A DNA stretch of 64,000 bases from DATMRS01 sp035566015 (GTDB lineage Bacteria > Pseudomonadota > Alphaproteobacteria > Sphingomonadales > Sphingomonadaceae), in the NCBI GenBank assembly GCA_035566015.1, contig DATMRS010000023.1, forward strand, positions 186,001-250,000. Direction: 5' to 3'. Below are positions 26,440 to 34,971 of the stretch, piece by piece. The notes beneath the pieces were generated by a model that saw only the letters and a list, made by a program, of their open reading frames with translations, had not been told where the DNA came from and searched no databases. The number at the start of each line of letters is the position of its first letter. Within the stretch, counting starts at the first letter, position 1. The translations under genes and the position numbers were made by a program.

Positions 26440-27317
26440 CGACGGGCAAGGAACCCGCGCAGCCGGCAAGCTGGGTCCGCCCCTATGCCGAGCCGCCGCT
26501 GACCGATCTCGATCCGGGTACGAAAGCGTGGATCTGCCGCGGCGCGAATTTCGTGATCGTCCTTAGCGAGGTGGAGGCCGGCGCCGTCCTCTCGCGCGCG
26601 GACAATCCCGACGAATATATGGTGCTGACGACCGGCCCCGCCGTCGCGATCGAAGCGCAGGGCGAACGCATCGAAGCCGCGCCCGACAGCCTCACCATCG
26701 TTCCGCCCGGCGCCAGCACCGTCACCGCGCTTGCCGCCGGGCAGGTGGTGCGCATGTTCAGCAGCGCGGCGGCGGACCTTGCCGCGCGCGCCGGCAATGC
26801 CGACGCCTATGCGCGGCCGAACCCGACCGTCGCGCCGATCGTCCCCTGGCCCGAGCCGGCGGGCGGCTATCGCCTGCGTAACTACAGGCTGGCCGATTAT
26901 GTGCACGAGGGCAGCAACATGCGCGTGTTCCGATCGCGCAGCCTGATGGTCAACATCACGACGGTGCGCGACGAACCGCGCGACACGAGCAAGCTGACAC
27001 CGCATTCGCATGCCGATTTCGAACAGGGATCGCTGACCGTCAGCGGCAGCTATGTCCACCACCTGCGCTATCCCTGGACGCCCGACATGGCCGACTGGCG
27101 TGAGGATCAGCATATCGAGCTGCAAAGCCCCTCGATGGTCGTGATTACGCCGACGACGATCCACACCAGCCGCAATATCGGCGACGAGCCCGGCTGGCTG
27201 ATCGACGTTTTCGCCCCGCCACGAATGGATTTTTCGAAACGCGAAGGCGTCGTCGCCAACGCGGCGGAATATCCGATGCCCGAAGAGGCAACGGCGGCGC
27301 AAAAAGAATCCGTCTGA
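26436..27317 (+). CDS. Bicupin-like protein with one metal site
   Basis: 293 residues from GTG 26436, which overlaps the previous stop (GTGA). The N-terminal half has cupin-like strands but no histidine cluster. The C-terminal half holds a complete metal motif: H190-x-H192-x3-E196 (PHSHADFEQGS) and a second-motif H243 (PTTIHTSRN). Possible roles are a dioxygenase, isomerase or sugar-acid-type lyase; the motif alone does not separate them. Coupling to the DUF6282 hydrolase and the divergent BKACE/hydratase unit places it in the same catabolic pathway. Cytoplasmic. Confidence 0.7.
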   Translation: MTTGKEPAQPASWVRPYAEPPLTDLDPGTKAWICRGANFVIVLSEVEAGAVLSRADNPDEYMVLTTGPAVAIEAQGERIEAAPDSLTIVPPGASTVTALAAGQVVRMFSSAAADLAARAGNADAYARPNPTVAPIVPWPEPAGGYRLRNYRLADYVHEGSNMRVFRSRSLMVNITTVRDEPRDTSKLTPHSHADFEQGSLTVSGSYVHHLRYPWTPDMADWREDQHIELQSPSMVVITPTTIHTSRNIGDEPGWLIDVFAPPRMDFSKREGVVANAAEYPMPEEATAAQKESV

Positions 27318-27427
27318 TAATTGGCGGCGCAGCCCCCGTTCCCATGTCTCGGCGGGGGCGGTGCGCCATTCAGGAAGCGAAGCTCACCCCCGGCATGGGC
27401 GGGGGCACCTAATAAGGGGGAGGATGC

Positions 27428-29992
27428 ATGATGCGAAGTGAGACTCTATCTGGCGCCGGCACACGCCGCGCCCGGAACAACATGGCGAGCCTCGGCGCGA
27501 TCGGCCTGATGCTGTGTCTCGGCGCGCCGGCGCTTGCTCAGGCGCAGAATACCGCACCGGCGAGCAATCCGGGCGGCATCGAGGACATCGTCGTCACCGC
27601 GACGCGCGTTTCGACCAACCTTCAGGACACACCGATCGCGATCACCGCCGTCACGTCCAAGAATCTGGAGGAGCGCGGCCTGCAGGAGGTGTCCGATCTG
27701 ACATCGGTGGTGCCCAACACGCAGTTCCGCCGCACCCAGGGCGCGTTCGGCCCCGGCGTTTCGGCCTTCATTCGCGGCATCGGCCAGAGCGACACCAATC
27801 TCGGCAACGATCCGGCGGTCGCTTATTATATCGACGATATCTATTATCCGATCCTGCTCGGCTCGAACTTCGACCTGCTCGATATCGATCATGTCGAAGT
27901 CCTGCGCGGCCCGCAGGGCACGCTCTTCGGGCGGAACGCGCTCGCGGGCGCGGTCAATATCGTTTCGAAGCAGCCGCGTTTCGACGAGGCGTCGTCCTAC
28001 ATCCAGCTCACCACGGGCGCCTATAACCGCACCGACGTGCGCGCCGGCTTCAACATGCCGCTTGGCGACAATCTGGCCTTCATGGCGTCAGGCGCCTTCA
28101 AGAAGCGCACCGGCTATCAGAAAATCCTCGATTTCGCGTGCGAGATGACGCGGCGCGGCACGCCCGAACTGGCGGGAACGATACCCGCCTCGCAGGGCAT
28201 CAAGATCGGCACGCCGAACAATGCCGTGAGCGATTGCACGATCGGCCATCTCGGCGGCGAGGATGTCCGCGCCGTTCGCGGCAGCTTCGCCTGGGAACCA
28301 GCGAGCAATGTCCGCGTGACGCTGACCGGCGACTATACCCGCGATACGTCCGAGAACCCGGCCGACACCACGGTCGCAATCAATCCGGCACTCGCCAACA
28401 CCGTCACGAAGAACATCTTCAGCCATTTCGGCGTCGCTTATGACGAACGTTTCCTGACGGGAAATCCCTATTCGACCTATGAATCCTTCTACGATCCGAT
28501 CGGGTCGGGCACCGTCATACCGGGTATTCCTTATTATAACGGCCGCCCCAATCGCGGCGGCGCGCATCTCGATCCGCATGGCAAGCTCACCAATTGGGGC
28601 GTGTCGGCCAAGGTCGTCGTCAACCTGACCAGCCAGATCGATCTTACCGCGATCGTCGGCTATCGCGTGCTGAACGAGACGCATCTTTACTCGAAGGACG
28701 GCACGCCGCTGATGACGGAGATGACCGTCAACGACGTCTCGAACAAATATGCGACCGGCGAGGTGCGCCTGTCGGGCAAGATGGACTGGATCGACTGGGT
28801 CGCCGGCGCTTTCTACTTCGACGCGCAAGGCACGCAGCATGCGATTGTCGACTCACCGCGCAACAGTTCTTTCCGTATCCTATACAACACCTTCGATCCG
28901 ACGAGTAAGGCGGTCTATGCCAATGCGACGATACGGCCGTTCGGCGACAGGCTGAGCTTCACCGGCGGCCTGCGCTATTCGGACGACAAGAAGGTCGCGA
29001 AGCTGACCAACCTGCTCGACACCAGCACGCCGACCGCGCCGGCGGCGGGCGATATCCGCTTCAACGTCACGCCCAAGGACCAGCGGCTGAGCTGGAAGGC
29101 GGGCATCAATTACGAACTCACGGACGATATCCTGCTCTATGCCTCGGCGGCGACAGGCTATACGATCCCGGGTTTCAACCCCCGGCCGCAGCAGCCGTCG
29201 CAGGTGGCGCAGTTCGACGGGAATGAGGACATCGCCTACGAACTGGGCACGAAGCTCGATCTGTTCAATCGCCGGCTCCGCCTCAACGGCGCGCTCTTCT
29301 ACACCGACTTCAAGAACCGCCCGCAGGGGATCGGCGGCAACGAGACGCTGCTGACCGACGGCCAACCGACGCCGGGAAGCAGCACGGTGGTGCCGCTGCC
29401 CAACGGCCCCGACGGATCGACGACCTGCCGCCCCTATGACGCGGCGGTCGACGGGCCGACAAACCCGGCGGCGGGCGTCGGCGTCACCTGCATCTTCCGG
29501 ACCTTCTATCAGAATACGCCCGCGAAGATCTGGGGCTTCGAACTCGAGGCGACGGCGGAGCCGATCGACGGGCTGATGATCAATGGCGCGCTGGGCTACC
29601 ACAAATTCACCGCGCCCGAACTGAAGCTGCGTCCGGTCAACCGGCGCCAGAACGAGCCGTTCTGGCAGGCCAATGCCGGCATCCAGTACGAAATCCAAGG
29701 CGCGCCTCTGGATGGCACGATCACGCCGCGCGTCGACTGGTCCTGGCAGAGCAGCACCGCCACCAGTCAAAATACGATCGCCTATAACCAGGCGGCCTAT
29801 TCACTGGTCAACGCCCGGATCACCTACGCGATACCGGACGAAGGCTTCTCGGTTGCGCTTGGCGCGACGAACCTTTTCAGCAAGGTCTATTATCACAATT
29901 ATTTCGTCTATCAGGACTCGGGCGATGCACAGGTCCAGGGGCAGGTCGGCGCGCCTCGCCAATGGTATCTGACGATCAGCAAGAATTTCTGA
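27428..29992 (+). CDS. TonB-dependent outer-membrane receptor (IclR locus)
   Basis: 854 residues. Signal peptide to about residue 38 (hydrophobic IGLMLCLGAPALAQA). A TonB-box-like IEDIVVTATRVSTNLQDTPI, plug blocks FIRGIGQSDTN, YYIDDIYYP and DHVEVLRGPQGTLFGRN, then a long barrel ending in ISKNF with the terminal Phe needed for BAM insertion. ATG 27428 follows GGGGGAGGATGC. It lies 110 bases after the cupin gene in the same direction and could be read through from it or have its own promoter. Probably the outer-membrane entry point for the substrate of the IclR-locus enzymes. Confidence 0.93.
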   Translation: MMRSETLSGAGTRRARNNMASLGAIGLMLCLGAPALAQAQNTAPASNPGGIEDIVVTATRVSTNLQDTPIAITAVTSKNLEERGLQEVSDLTSVVPNTQFRRTQGAFGPGVSAFIRGIGQSDTNLGNDPAVAYYIDDIYYPILLGSNFDLLDIDHVEVLRGPQGTLFGRNALAGAVNIVSKQPRFDEASSYIQLTTGAYNRTDVRAGFNMPLGDNLAFMASGAFKKRTGYQKILDFACEMTRRGTPELAGTIPASQGIKIGTPNNAVSDCTIGHLGGEDVRAVRGSFAWEPASNVRVTLTGDYTRDTSENPADTTVAINPALANTVTKNIFSHFGVAYDERFLTGNPYSTYESFYDPIGSGTVIPGIPYYNGRPNRGGAHLDPHGKLTNWGVSAKVVVNLTSQIDLTAIVGYRVLNETHLYSKDGTPLMTEMTVNDVSNKYATGEVRLSGKMDWIDWVAGAFYFDAQGTQHAIVDSPRNSSFRILYNTFDPTSKAVYANATIRPFGDRLSFTGGLRYSDDKKVAKLTNLLDTSTPTAPAAGDIRFNVTPKDQRLSWKAGINYELTDDILLYASAATGYTIPGFNPRPQQPSQVAQFDGNEDIAYELGTKLDLFNRRLRLNGALFYTDFKNRPQGIGGNETLLTDGQPTPGSSTVVPLPNGPDGSTTCRPYDAAVDGPTNPAAGVGVTCIFRTFYQNTPAKIWGFELEATAEPIDGLMINGALGYHKFTAPELKLRPVNRRQNEPFWQANAGIQYEIQGAPLDGTITPRVDWSWQSSTATSQNTIAYNQAAYSLVNARITYAIPDEGFSVALGATNLFSKVYYHNYFVYQDSGDAQVQGQVGAPRQWYLTISKNF

Positions 29993-30011
29993 TCGCATCG
30001 GCCGCGCCAAA

Positions 30012-30056
30012 GGGGCCGGAAGTTCGCATGCACCGCCATGCGGGCTTTCCGGCCCC
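30012..30056 (+). terminator. Long hairpin after TBDR gene
   Basis: Outer stem GGGGCCGGAA (30012-30021) with TTCCGGCCCC (30047-30056), plus an inner stem CGCATG/CATGCG. Twenty bases past the TBDR stop. No T-run, so it may be a rho-independent terminator of weak type or an mRNA-stabilising structure. Confidence 0.5.
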
Positions 30057-30089
30057 GGCGCCGTATCGAGCATATACAGGAGGGAGATC

Positions 30090-31127
30090 ATGGGCAAAAC
30101 GGCAGTGAGCAAGAGGGCTTTCGGGGACGCGCTGGCCGCGCTCGCCCTGGCGTGCACCGCGATGTCGGCGGTTCAGGCGGCGGACCAACCGCCGATCATG
30201 ATTGCGCGCCAGGGGGCGTTCGAGGCGGGCGGGCGCGTTCTCGGCGATCCGGACAAAGCGTCGCTCTCCTGCGATCATGGCTATGTCGAATATGAAATTC
30301 CGGTCCACCCGCGCGCGGTTTCGCTATTTCTCTGGCATAGCTCCAGCGCGGCGGTGTGGCAGCGCCGCTGGGACGGCGGCGAGGGCTTCCAGAGCATGTT
30401 CCTGCGGCGCGGCTATCCGGTCTATCTGTGGGACGGCCCCCGCGTCGGCCGCGCCAATTGGGGCTGCGACGAATATACGTACAAACCCTGGATGGGGCGC
30501 GATCAATCGAGCTTCCTCGCCTGGCGGATGGGCAGCAGCTACAAGCGGTGGTTCGACGGCGTCCAGTTTCCAAAGGACGATCCCGAGGCGTGGAACCAGG
30601 CGGTGCGCGCCCGCTACGCCGAGTTCGACACCGTCCGCAACGCGCAGCTCGAAACCGACGCGGCGGCGGCGGCCGTCGATCGGATCGGTCCGACGGTGCT
30701 CGTCACCAATTCGGCGGGTGGCTTCCGCGCGCTGCTGACCGCCCTGAAATCCTCCAACGTCAAGGCGATCGTCGCCTATGAAAATCCCGGCTATGTCTTC
30801 CCCGAAGGCGAAGGGCCGCAAATCAAGCCGGGCGTTTTCGGCCCGGTCTATGTGTCGAGCGCCGAATTCGACAAGCTGACGAAGGTGCCGATGCAGTTCG
30901 TCTGGGGCGACAATATCGACAAGTCGAAGAACTGGACCGCGATGCGCAAGCTCTGCCAGCAATTCGTCGATCTGGTGAACGCGCGCGGCGGGCACGCGGA
31001 GATCCTGGACCTTCCCAAGGCGGGCTTGCGCGGCAACACGCATATTCCCTTCGCCGACCTCAACAACGCGAAGGTCGCGGACCTCCTCTCGCGCTACCTC
31101 CATGAGCAGGGGCTGGACGCTCGCTAG
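30090..31127 (+). CDS. Exported alpha/beta hydrolase (esterase-like)
   Basis: 345 residues. Signal peptide to about residue 31 (LAALALACTAMSAVQA-AD). The core has an oxyanion-type LFLWHSSS strand, YPVYLWDGPRVGRANWG, a nucleophile elbow T-N-S208-A-G-G in place of the usual GxSxG, an acid candidate after WGDNID and a catalytic His at GNTHIPFAD. The NSAGG elbow occurs in a secreted hydrolase subgroup often found beside degradation genes. Periplasmic location means it would act before inner-membrane uptake, for example on an ester or lactone. It follows the TBDR gene after the hairpin, so it may be a separate unit. Confidence 0.85.
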   Translation: MGKTAVSKRAFGDALAALALACTAMSAVQAADQPPIMIARQGAFEAGGRVLGDPDKASLSCDHGYVEYEIPVHPRAVSLFLWHSSSAAVWQRRWDGGEGFQSMFLRRGYPVYLWDGPRVGRANWGCDEYTYKPWMGRDQSSFLAWRMGSSYKRWFDGVQFPKDDPEAWNQAVRARYAEFDTVRNAQLETDAAAAAVDRIGPTVLVTNSAGGFRALLTALKSSNVKAIVAYENPGYVFPEGEGPQIKPGVFGPVYVSSAEFDKLTKVPMQFVWGDNIDKSKNWTAMRKLCQQFVDLVNARGGHAEILDLPKAGLRGNTHIPFADLNNAKVADLLSRYLHEQGLDAR

Positions 31128-31150
31128 GGTTGGCGCCCGTTCCGCCCCTC

Positions 31151-31290
31151 TCCGTCACCCCGGCGAAAGCCGGGGTCCATGGATTTCGGCCTTCGCCGGA
31201 ATGACGGGTTATGTGCCTGGCTGAGTGCGACGACCTACGTTTAATCCCCTTCCCATTTCGCCGTCATCCCGCCTACGCGGGAATGACAGA
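31151..31290. repeat. Cluster of three GTCATxCC palindromic repeats
   Basis: CCGTCACCCCGGCGAAAGCC (31152-31171), its inverted partner GGCCTTCGCCGGAATGACGG (31188-31207) and a complete short palindrome CCGTCATCCC-GCCTACGC-GGGAATGACA (31261-31288). They fill the 205-base gap between convergent genes. Same family as 15393-15487 and 38988-39325. Confidence 0.75.
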
Positions 31291-31332
31291 GGAGAGTAGC
31301 CTAGCCGCGATGGCGACACCCGCCTCACTCCA

Positions 31333-32130
31333 TCACTGCCTCGGTGGCTCGGCGATCGGTTGGGTGCCGTTGGCGAGGCGGCCGACCTTGAGCGAATCTT
31401 CCTGCACCTTCGTTCCCGGCGGCGCGGCATAGGCGCCGACCTCGCCATGATCGGGCAGGAAAGGCTTGCCGGTCACGGGATTAGGGTAATGGAACGGCAC
31501 GATATAATAAGCCGGGTAGGTGAGATAGACCGTCGACGGCGGCAGATCGGGCGCCGGCTCGAACTTGTCGGGCCAGGTGTTGTTCAGCGCGAATTTCGCC
31601 CAGCCTTCCCAACTGCTGTACATCGTGAAGGGGCCGGACAGGCGGCTGATCTTCCAGACGCCATTTTCCTTCACATATTGATTTTCATAGAGCGGAAGTC
31701 CCCAGCCGCCGAGGCTCATCACATAAGCGCGCGAGCGGATCCAGCCCGTCTTGCCGTCGGGCGAGACGTCGGGGATCGACTGGAACTGCATGTGATTGGC
31801 GATCATGCCCTCCTTCGCCCCATCGGGGCCGAAGGCCTTGTGCATATATTCGAGCACCCTCGCCTTGCCGAGGAAGAGCCCCTTGCCGCCGATCTCCAGC
31901 GTCGCATTGTCGGAAAACAGCTCCGACAACTGCGTCCACTGGCCCTTGTCGACGAAATAGCCGTAGGTGCGCTGAACGCGCTCGATCTGGTTCAGGTCTT
32001 CCAGCCGCGTGATGCGCTTGTCGAGCGCGTCGAGCCGCTCGGCCGCCGATTGCTGGGCGAGAGCCGGCGCGGCACCCGCGACGAGGATCATGGCGAGCGA
32101 CGCCGTGGAGAGCTTCTTCATCGTCATCAT
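31333..32130 (-). CDS. Exported SnoaL-like protein (265 residues)
   Basis: Signal peptide to about residue 25 (LSTASLAMILVAGAAPALA-QQ), then a short coiled region (AAERLDALDKRITRLEDLNQ) that may mediate oligomerisation, then one SnoaL domain. Candidate catalytic residues Y56, D61 and H113 are all present (TYGYFVD, ANHMQFQ) in the 5 and 52 residue spacing shared by its neighbours. The C-terminal tail has the PNPVTGKPFLP motif found in all members here. Last of four translationally coupled genes: its ATG overlaps the preceding stop as ATGA. Likely a periplasmic dehydratase, isomerase or cyclase; substrate unknown. Confidence 0.85.
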   Translation of the reverse strand: MMTMKKLSTASLAMILVAGAAPALAQQSAAERLDALDKRITRLEDLNQIERVQRTYGYFVDKGQWTQLSELFSDNATLEIGGKGLFLGKARVLEYMHKAFGPDGAKEGMIANHMQFQSIPDVSPDGKTGWIRSRAYVMSLGGWGLPLYENQYVKENGVWKISRLSGPFTMYSSWEGWAKFALNNTWPDKFEPAPDLPPSTVYLTYPAYYIVPFHYPNPVTGKPFLPDHGEVGAYAAPPGTKVQEDSLKVGRLANGTQPIAEPPRQ

Positions 32131-32867
32131 TTCCGTCCCAACACAGAGTCCGGCGGCTCGGGAATGTCCTTGAGCGACTTGCCCGTCACCGGATGCTTGA
32201 AGCTGAACGGCGGAATGTAGGCGCCGGGCAGCGCGCGATAGACTTCGGTCGGCGGCCTGTCGGGCGGGAACAGCGCGCTCTCCCCCTGCATCGGAATCTG
32301 CGACTTGGCCCAGCCCTTGTCGTAATCGGTGAGGCCGGTCATGTAGAAATGCAGTTTGGAAATCTTCCAGACGCCGCCGTCCTTGGCATATTCGTTCTCA
32401 TAGATGCCGACGCCCCAGATGCCGTTCGCGCCGGGCCTGGAAAGCTGCACCATGCCCTGCCAGCGTGCGGTGGCCGTGCGCCCGTCCGGCGCGACAATGA
32501 TTACCGACTGAAGCTGCATATGATTGTTCAGATAGCCCGGCGCGAGCCCTTGCGGGCCGAACAGCAGCAGCGCGCGGCGGATATGATCCTGGCCGACATA
32601 GACGCCGCGCTGGCCATATTCGAAACTGCCGTTGCGGGTGAACAGGTCGGCCACCTGATCCCACAGGCCCTTGTCGAAATAATAGCCATACATGGCCTGG
32701 AGATTCTCGACCGCGTCCTGATCCTCGAGGCGGGCGACGCGCTCGCGATAGGCGGCGACGCGCGCTTCGAGCGAGTCCGCCGCGAGCACGGGGGCGGGGG
32801 CGAGCAGGGGAACGAGCCCGATGCCTGCCGCGCAGCAAAGGTGCAGCATTTTCCGGCTGGCGCGCAT
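32127..32867 (-). CDS. Exported SnoaL-like protein (246 residues)
   Basis: ATG 32867 lies 7 bases after AAGGAG; GTG 32870 is the alternative. Signal peptide to about residue 29 (HLCCAAGIGLVPLLAPAPVLAA). A predicted coiled segment (ARVAAYRERVARLEDQDAV) precedes the SnoaL domain. Y60, D65 and H116 form the intact candidate site (MYGYYFD, LNNHMQLQ). The C-terminus has FKHPVTGKSL. Third gene of the SMP-30/SnoaL operon, overlapping both neighbours by 1 to 4 bases, which implies fixed stoichiometry with the flanking SnoaL proteins; a hetero-oligomer is possible. Confidence 0.85.
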   Translation of the reverse strand: MRASRKMLHLCCAAGIGLVPLLAPAPVLAADSLEARVAAYRERVARLEDQDAVENLQAMYGYYFDKGLWDQVADLFTRNGSFEYGQRGVYVGQDHIRRALLLFGPQGLAPGYLNNHMQLQSVIIVAPDGRTATARWQGMVQLSRPGANGIWGVGIYENEYAKDGGVWKISKLHFYMTGLTDYDKGWAKSQIPMQGESALFPPDRPPTEVYRALPGAYIPPFSFKHPVTGKSLKDIPEPPDSVLGRK

Positions 32868-33589
32868 CACAGGGCTCCTTTCACCGGCTTGCCGGTCACG
32901 GGATTGGGCGCCTGGAAGGGCGGAATCTGCGTGTGGGGGAAGGGCTGATAGGTTTTGGTGGGTCCGCGATCGGGCGGGAAATCCTTCGAAGCCTGGCTAC
33001 GCACCAGCCCCTCGCCCGGCTTGAGGCGGGCCCAGCCCTCCTCATAGGGCGCGACGAAATTGACATAGAGGTGGAGCGACTTGATCTTCCAGACCCCGCC
33101 TTCCTTCACATAGCTGTTCTCGTAAATGCCGTCGCGCCATTCGGCATGTTTCTTATACTGGCCCAGCATGCCGAGGTCGCGCCAGCGCGCGGTGGCGCTC
33201 CTGCCGTCGTTCGCCACGAAGATCGCCGGCTGCAACGTCACCCATTCGTTGAGCTGGCCGTAGATCAGGCCGTCCTGCCCGCCATGCAGCCGCTCAAGAT
33301 ACTCCCTGATCCGCGCCTTGCCGGCATAGACGCCGTCGAGGCCGATCTCGATCGTGCCATTATCGGCGAACAGATCGGCCGCATCCTGCCACAGGCCGCG
33401 ATCGACATAATAGCCGAAGGCACGCTGCAGCTTCCTGACCGCCCGCGCCCCTTCCAGCTTCTCGACACGCAGCGTGAGCGCGTCGATCTCGGCATTCAAC
33501 CGGGTGTCGCCCGCCGCCGGGCCAGCGGCCTCGGCCTGGGTGCCCGCCGTCAAGGCCAGGGCAAGCGCGACAAGGAGGGTGCGTCTCAT
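32867..33589 (-). CDS. Exported SnoaL-like protein with altered active site (240 residues)
   Basis: Signal peptide to about residue 22 (LLVALALALTAGTQAEA-AG). Coiled segment LNAEIDALTLRVEKLEGARA, then the SnoaL domain. It keeps D63 but has F58 where paralogues have Tyr, and N114/E115-W where they have His (YGQLNEWVTLQ). It is therefore either inactive and structural, or has a different reaction. The C-terminal PNPVTGKPVKG tail is conserved. Its ATG overlaps the SMP-30 lipoprotein stop (ATGA), making it the second gene of the coupled operon. Confidence 0.85.
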   Translation of the reverse strand: MRRTLLVALALALTAGTQAEAAGPAAGDTRLNAEIDALTLRVEKLEGARAVRKLQRAFGYYVDRGLWQDAADLFADNGTIEIGLDGVYAGKARIREYLERLHGGQDGLIYGQLNEWVTLQPAIFVANDGRSATARWRDLGMLGQYKKHAEWRDGIYENSYVKEGGVWKIKSLHLYVNFVAPYEEGWARLKPGEGLVRSQASKDFPPDRGPTKTYQPFPHTQIPPFQAPNPVTGKPVKGAL

Positions 33590-34566
33590 GGCTGCTCCGG
33601 AATAGGAAAGGCGTGTATCAGGAAGGGATCGGGGTCCTGCCCCTTCAGCTTGGGATCGATCAGATACTGGATCTTGCCATCGGGGGCATAAGCGGTGTCG
33701 CCGACGCGGGTAACGGCCGCGGAATTGAGGCCGGTGCGGATCGGCACGATCGTCGCGCGGTCCCCATCGATCGTGACCAGCGCGACGCGCCCCGCCATAT
33801 TCTCCGCCTGGAGGAAGCGGTTGCCGCCGATCGCGCGCAGCCCGTCGGGCCCGCCGAGCGCCAGCGACGCTTGCAGCGTCGTCAGCCCCGCATAGCTCCC
33901 GTCCGCCTTTCGATCGACCCGCTGGAGCAGATTCTGGCGGACATTGTTGATGTAGATCGTTCCGTCGTCGGCGATCGCGATGCCGTCGACGCCGACAAGG
34001 TCCTTCCCGCTGGCGAAAAGCGTCAGCGCACTGGCGCCGGGCGCGAGGCGGAAGATGCGTCCGCCCGCCGTCTCAGTCGCGTAGGTGGTGCCGTCGCGCG
34101 CGATCGCGATGTCGTTGCACGCGGCGGGGCCCGCCGGAAAATCGTAGCTCGCCTTGAGCGCGCCCGTCGCGAGATCGAACGCCTTCAGCGACGATACCCC
34201 CTCCTCGCGCGGCTGCTTGAAAAGATTGGGGTTGGAGCAGGCCCAGAGCAGCCCCCGCGCATCGTCGGCAAAGACGCCGAACAGCGATTTAAGCCCATTC
34301 GCGGCGCTCGGCACGATCCAGGCGACCGCTTCCTTCGCGCCCGGCGTCGCACGATAGATCGTTCCGCCGGTGCTGCCGGTATAGATATTCCCGGCGGCAT
34401 CCGAGGTGATGCTTTCGGGAAAAACCCGGCTGCCGGCGATGCGGATATCCTGAGGCGCCGCCGTGGATTTCGCGGTGGCGCAACCGACCGGCAGCATCGC
34501 CGCGGCAACCATCGCCGACATGCCAGCCGCACGCTTCATGCCACGGATGGCCAGACAGCCTCGCAT
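33586..34566 (-). CDS. SMP-30/gluconolactonase-like lipoprotein
   Basis: 326 residues from ATG 34566, preceded by GGAGGGGG. A lipobox LPVGC places the lipidated Cys at residue 29, so the mature protein is membrane-anchored in the periplasm. The body is a six-bladed propeller of the SMP-30/LRE type: SITSDAAGNIYTGS, ACNDIAIARDGTTYATE, VDGIAIADDGTIYINN and GGPDGLRAIGGNRFLQAEN repeats, with the Asn and Asp positions that bind the divalent metal in lactonases. It likely opens a lactone or acts as a binding propeller. First gene of a four-gene coupled operon with three SnoaL proteins; a divergent PQQ dehydrogenase gene starts 405 bases away. Confidence 0.82.
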   Translation of the reverse strand: MRGCLAIRGMKRAAGMSAMVAAAMLPVGCATAKSTAAPQDIRIAGSRVFPESITSDAAGNIYTGSTGGTIYRATPGAKEAVAWIVPSAANGLKSLFGVFADDARGLLWACSNPNLFKQPREEGVSSLKAFDLATGALKASYDFPAGPAACNDIAIARDGTTYATETAGGRIFRLAPGASALTLFASGKDLVGVDGIAIADDGTIYINNVRQNLLQRVDRKADGSYAGLTTLQASLALGGPDGLRAIGGNRFLQAENMAGRVALVTIDGDRATIVPIRTGLNSAAVTRVGDTAYAPDGKIQYLIDPKLKGQDPDPFLIHAFPIPEQP

Positions 34567-34971
34567 CGCCCCCTCCCTGTTTTTTGGCAAGCGCCATAAT
34601 AAGCGGCGACCGGCGCGTGAAAAGCCCCATGGCTGGCCCGACTTGGAACCTTGAATTGACTCAACCGGCAAAGTTGCCTTTTATCGGACCCGAAACAGCC
34701 GCCCGTTTCCAGCAGCGGCAAGTCTTTCAGCCATGTCGGTCAATGCCTGCCCTTGTCGCTTTGGATAAGAAATGAAGGGAATTTAGGCCAGCTTCGTGCC
34801 CGCGCCATGCGCGGGACAACGAAGATATGCCGCGCCGGCCTTGCATGAAAAGGCAGGTTCCGGCGACAAGCGGCCAGGCCGGCGGCGGGGGGAGATGAAA
34901 ATGGGGGCAGAAACACTGTTCGCGCCTCTCCACGCGCCGGAAGCACAACGGTAGCGTAACGAGAGACACTG
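34567..34971. promoter_or_regulatory. Divergent promoter region, SMP-30 operon and PQQ-cytochrome gene
   Basis: 405 bases with no convincing gene. It contains AT-richer patches and a TTGACT at about 34656 that could be a -35 element. A short CAAC-N7-GTTG inverted repeat overlaps it. No copy of the TTCCG-N5-CGGAA motif was seen here, so control by the IclR protein is not indicated. Confidence 0.4.
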
